Origin: Modestobacter excelsi
Lineage (GTDB): Bacteria > Actinomycetota > Actinomycetes > Mycobacteriales > Geodermatophilaceae
Assembly (NCBI RefSeq): GCF_005930495.1
Contig: NZ_SJEX01000037.1
Span: 1-46,573 of the forward strand
Length of the DNA stretch: 46,573 nt
Direction of reading: 5' to 3'
The notes below the pieces were generated by a model. The model was not told the DNA's origin. It saw only the letters and a program-made list of their open reading frames with translations, and did not search any database. Shown here in pieces: positions 44,040 through 46,573 of this stretch; positions within the stretch are counted from its first letter, which is position 1; each line of letters begins with the position of its first letter. Position numbers and translations under genes: made by a program.

Positions 44040-44100
44040 CGAAGGACCCTTCCGCCCCCCACCCCTCGCAGGCTCGGAGCGGGACCCTGCGGAAGGGCCA
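44040..44100 (+). terminator. Terminator-like repeat element, copy 2 (after sufT)
   Basis: A 9-bp stem (44047-44055 with 44089-44097) closes a 33-nt loop nearly identical to that of the element after secG, while the stem sequence differs. The pair defines a repeat family. It probably terminates the suf operon. Confidence 0.65.
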
Positions 44101-44113
44101 TCCGCTGGTTGCG

Positions 44114-44728
44114 TTGCTCGACCAGCTGGCCGTTGGCGCAGCGCCGGCGGCTGACGCGAGCGTGACGACAGTGCCCGCACCCTCCGGGGTGCGGGCACTC
44201 GTCGTCGGTGGCACGGCGTGGCACGTCGTCGCGGCCGACGTCGACCCGGCGTGGGTCGCCGCACAGGTGGCGCGCGACCGGATCGAGGTCCCGCTCGGTG
44301 CCCGGTTCCTGGCGGCGCTCGCCGACCGGGTCGGCGCCGAACCGGGCGTCCTCGACGGGCTGCTCGTCGCGCCGTCGGCGCCGCTGCGCCCCGGGGTCGA
44401 GCTGGTCCAGGCGCAGCCGTCGGCGCACCCCCGGGTGCAGCGGTCGCTGCGGCACCGCACCGACGTCCGGGTGTGGACGACCCCGGACGCCGACGGGCTG
44501 GTCACCCTCGGCCGGGGCGTGTGCGGCCGGTGGGAGGTCGGCGTGGAGGTGGAGCCGTCCGCGCGCGGACGGGGGCTGGGCACCGCCCTGGCGGTGGCCG
44601 CCCCCGGCCTGGTGCCCGACGGTGCGCCGGTCTGGGCCCAGGTCGCGCCGGCGAACACGGCGTCCCTGCAGTCCTTCCTGGCCGCCGGCTGGCGCCCCCT
44701 CGCCGCCGAGGTCCTCTTCACCCCCTGA
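44114..44728 (+). CDS. GNAT-like N-acetyltransferase
   Basis: About 204 aa. The C-terminal half has the acetyl-CoA-binding pattern (EVEPSARGRGLGTAL) and the family end NTASLQSFLAAGWRPLAAEVLF; the N-terminal half (WHVVAADVDPAWV) looks like the related actinobacterial regulatory-type acetyltransferases. No ATG is available: the family N-terminus (LLDQLAVGAAPAAD) points to TTG 44114, with GTG 44162 as an alternative. It lies 17 nt after a terminator-like hairpin and has no visible promoter or ribosome-binding site. Substrate unknown. Confidence 0.75.
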   Translation: MLDQLAVGAAPAADASVTTVPAPSGVRALVVGGTAWHVVAADVDPAWVAAQVARDRIEVPLGARFLAALADRVGAEPGVLDGLLVAPSAPLRPGVELVQAQPSAHPRVQRSLRHRTDVRVWTTPDADGLVTLGRGVCGRWEVGVEVEPSARGRGLGTALAVAAPGLVPDGAPVWAQVAPANTASLQSFLAAGWRPLAAEVLFTP

Positions 44729-44737
44729 CCCCGGTGG

Positions 44738-44797
44738 CCCGACCGCCAAGGGCACGCCTTCGGCGGTCGGGGCCGTGGCCAAGGGCATGCCTCTGGC
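44738..44797. terminator. Tandem hairpins between convergent genes
   Basis: Hairpin 1: a 10-bp outer stem (44738-44747 with 44762-44771), an inner 4-bp stem and a bulged C, 5-nt loop GCACG. Hairpin 2 (44778-44797): the same plan, GCCA and AGG arms, loop GCATG and a bulged C at the same place. They lie between the GNAT and membrane-protein stops and can serve both strands. Confidence 0.65.
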
Positions 44798-44806
44798 GAG
44801 GGGTGG

Positions 44807-46573
44807 TCAGCGCATGTCGGCGAGGGAGGCGACCGCCTCGCGGGCCTGGCGGCGGCTCTCGTAGCTCGCGCCCACGCCCAGCAGCAGCACGCCGGCGACG
44901 GCCACCGCGACCGACCCGGCCGCCGGCAGCACCGCGGCCAACCGGCCGACGGCGACGACGACGAGGCTCGTCGCGCCCACCAGGAACGGGGCCCGCACCC
45001 CCTCGCCGGTGGCCGTGATCGTGGTGAGCGTGGCGGCGACGACGAGCAGCACCCGCAGCAGGTCGGGCTGCACGAGGCCCAGCACCACCGACGGGCCGAA
45101 CGCCGCGAGGAGGGCCGGCCCCCACGACCCCCACGAGTCGCCGGTGCGCAACCGGCGGCCGGCGTACAGCAGCAGCACCGCGGCCAGGGGGAGGGTGTAG
45201 GCCTCCGGGACGCGCACCCCGGCGTCCCCGACGGCGAGCCAGGCGGCTCCGACGAGCGCCGCACAGCCGACCGCACGCGCCGGGACGCGCTCGGTGCGGT
45301 CGGCGTAGCCGACCAGGGCGGCGCCCAGCACGGCGAGCGCGACCGAGGCGGCAGCCGCGTGCCCCGTGCGCGCGACGTGGGCCACGGCGACCGCGCCCAC
45401 CACCACGGCGGAGACCGCCAGCGGCACCTCGGCCCGGGAATGGCGTTCCAGGGTGGCCGCGGCGAGCGCGACCACCGCCAGCGTCAGCAGCAGCGGCCCG
45501 GTCCAGCCCGGGGCCAGCGACCCGTCGGCCTCGGCCAGCAGGGCCGACCCGGCCAGGCAGCCCACCATGACGGGCAGCGCGCCGGGCCGGTCGGCCGGCT
45601 GCCGGGCGGCGACCAGCACCGCCGGCGCCGCGGCGGTGAGCAGCAGCAGGGCCAGCGCCGTCCCGTGGCCGTCGACCAGCAGCCGGACGACGGACGCCCC
45701 GGTGGCCGTGGCGGCGAGCGCGAGACCGGCCGGGCGCAGCAGCGACCGGGGGTGGGGGGAGGCGAACTGGCCGACCAGCGCCGCGGTGACCAGCCCGACG
45801 TAACCCGCCGCCGGGACGCCCGCCGGCCCGAGCGCCTGCAGCACCCCGGCGACCGCGGCGCCGGTGACCCCACCGGCCAGCACGGGCACCGCCGGGCGGG
45901 GGCCGAGCAGCGGCCGCAGGGACGGCCGGCGGCGCAGCGCGAGCAGCGCGCCCGCCGCGGCGACGAGCAGCAGCCCGACGAGGACGGCGGCAGGCCCGGA
46001 GGACGTCGTCCACACCAGGCGCAGGCCCGCGACGACGCCGGTGACCCACCACGGCGCCGCGGTGACCAGTGCGATCTCCGACACCGGCCGCCGGGCGCGC
46101 AGCGCGACCAGCAGGCCGGCGACGGCGGTGCCGAGCACCGCCGCGACCTGGGTCAGCGATGCCGCGTCCCCGCCGGTCAGCGCGGTGAGCACGGCGAACT
46201 GGGCAGCGAGCCACGCAGCGACCGGCCAGGTGACGGTGCTCCGGGCGATCCGCCCGAGCAGCCACCAGAGCCCGGCGAGCAGCCCGAGCACCAGCACGCC
46301 CCGGCCCGTCGGAGAGGCGCGGTCGCCGAGCACCGACAACGACACCGCCGCGATGGCCAGGGTCTCCTCCGAGGCCCGCAGGCCGCGCCGCGCACTGCGC
46401 ACGGACGCCGCGAGGGCGGCCAGCGCCAGCACGGTGGAGCCCAGCCGGCCGATCACGCTGAGGGACGCGGCCCCCGCGACCACGAGGGCGACGGCGCCGG
46501 CGGCCAGCAGCACCTGCTGCGGTGCCACCCGGCGCAGGCCCTCGCCGGCCGGCGGGGCGGGCGGGGGCGGCAG
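44807..46573 (-). CDS. SCO7613-type multi-pass membrane protein (partial)
   Basis: At least 588 codons, open through the right edge of the window: upstream of GTG 46528 the frame continues with a Pro-rich linker (LPPPPAPPAGEG), so the N-terminus, often a zinc ribbon in this family, is missing. The visible part holds about 18-20 hydrophobic segments with short Arg-rich loops, and a C-terminal stretch (SWGSWGPALLAAFGPS, VLLLYAGRRL) resembling 'SCO7613 C-terminal domain' membrane proteins. Function is unknown. It ends in a short charged tail (YESRRQAREAVASLADMR). Confidence 0.8.
   Translation of the reverse strand: MPPPPAPPAGEGLRRVAPQQVLLAAGAVALVVAGAASLSVIGRLGSTVLALAALAASVRSARRGLRASEETLAIAAVSLSVLGDRASPTGRGVLVLGLLAGLWWLLGRIARSTVTWPVAAWLAAQFAVLTALTGGDAASLTQVAAVLGTAVAGLLVALRARRPVSEIALVTAAPWWVTGVVAGLRLVWTTSSGPAAVLVGLLLVAAAGALLALRRRPSLRPLLGPRPAVPVLAGGVTGAAVAGVLQALGPAGVPAAGYVGLVTAALVGQFASPHPRSLLRPAGLALAATATGASVVRLLVDGHGTALALLLLTAAAPAVLVAARQPADRPGALPVMVGCLAGSALLAEADGSLAPGWTGPLLLTLAVVALAAATLERHSRAEVPLAVSAVVVGAVAVAHVARTGHAAAASVALAVLGAALVGYADRTERVPARAVGCAALVGAAWLAVGDAGVRVPEAYTLPLAAVLLLYAGRRLRTGDSWGSWGPALLAAFGPSVVLGLVQPDLLRVLLVVAATLTTITATGEGVRAPFLVGATSLVVVAVGRLAAVLPAAGSVAVAVAGVLLLGVGASYESRRQAREAVASLADMR

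Overview
The window is very GC-rich (third codon positions almost always G or C) and reads as a chromosomal core segment of an actinobacterium. WhiA, RbpA, OpcA, a SufR-led suf operon, the order uvrC-rapZ-yvcK-whiA-gap-pgk-tpiA-secG, and a C-terminal 'SCO7613-type' membrane protein all point that way. The Geodermatophilaceae (Blastococcus, Geodermatophilus, Modestobacter) are my best guess, but that is an inference. At least nine genes start 5-7 nt after a TANNNT or CANNNT hexamer with no Shine-Dalgarno sequence, the arrangement of leaderless actinobacterial transcripts.

Layout. Positions 1-9219 hold mostly independent small transcription units: the end of a probable transporter, an S9 serine peptidase, an LldD-type FMN oxidase, an acetamidase/formamidase, an SDR, a 92-aa acidic protein, an unrecognised two-gene operon on the minus strand, a cupin, a glyoxalase-II-like MBL hydrolase and an amidase. 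Positions 9410-15824 are DNA repair, uvrA and uvrC, separated by an accessory patch with the wreck of a TctC-type binding protein and a convergent alpha/beta hydrolase. Positions 15821-24278 hold rapZ-yvcK-whiA, the lower-glycolysis genes gap-pgk-tpiA, a solitary oligopeptide-binding lipoprotein and secG. rbpA follows and converges on a minus-strand oxidative/non-oxidative pentose phosphate block, tkt-tal-zwf-opcA-pgl (24913-31949).

Positions 32190-34247 are haem O/haem A synthesis: ctaB on plus and ctaA on minus, convergent. A ClpC-type AAA+ unfoldase (34419-36974) is followed by the Fe-S cluster assembly operon sufR-sufB-sufD-Rieske ferredoxin-sufC-sufS-sufU-sufT (37072-44039), with stop/start overlaps at most junctions. 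The end holds a GNAT-like protein converging on a multi-TM protein that leaves the window.

How it fits together. Glycolysis and the pentose phosphate pathway face each other across rbpA. tkt shares a promoter region with ctaB, placing NADPH/pentose supply beside cytochrome oxidase haem synthesis. The suf operon has candidate control sites at its head: a perfect CACAA-N5-TTGTG palindrome over the sufR -10/start codon and a 17/18-bp inverted repeat over the -35. The most interesting non-coding features are a repeated terminator-like element (two copies with a conserved loop and different stems), a hairpin abutting the secG ribosome-binding site, and a Cys-Cys mini-ORF whose stop overlaps the ctaB start. 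I saw no tRNA, rRNA, CRISPR array, insertion sequence or replication origin.
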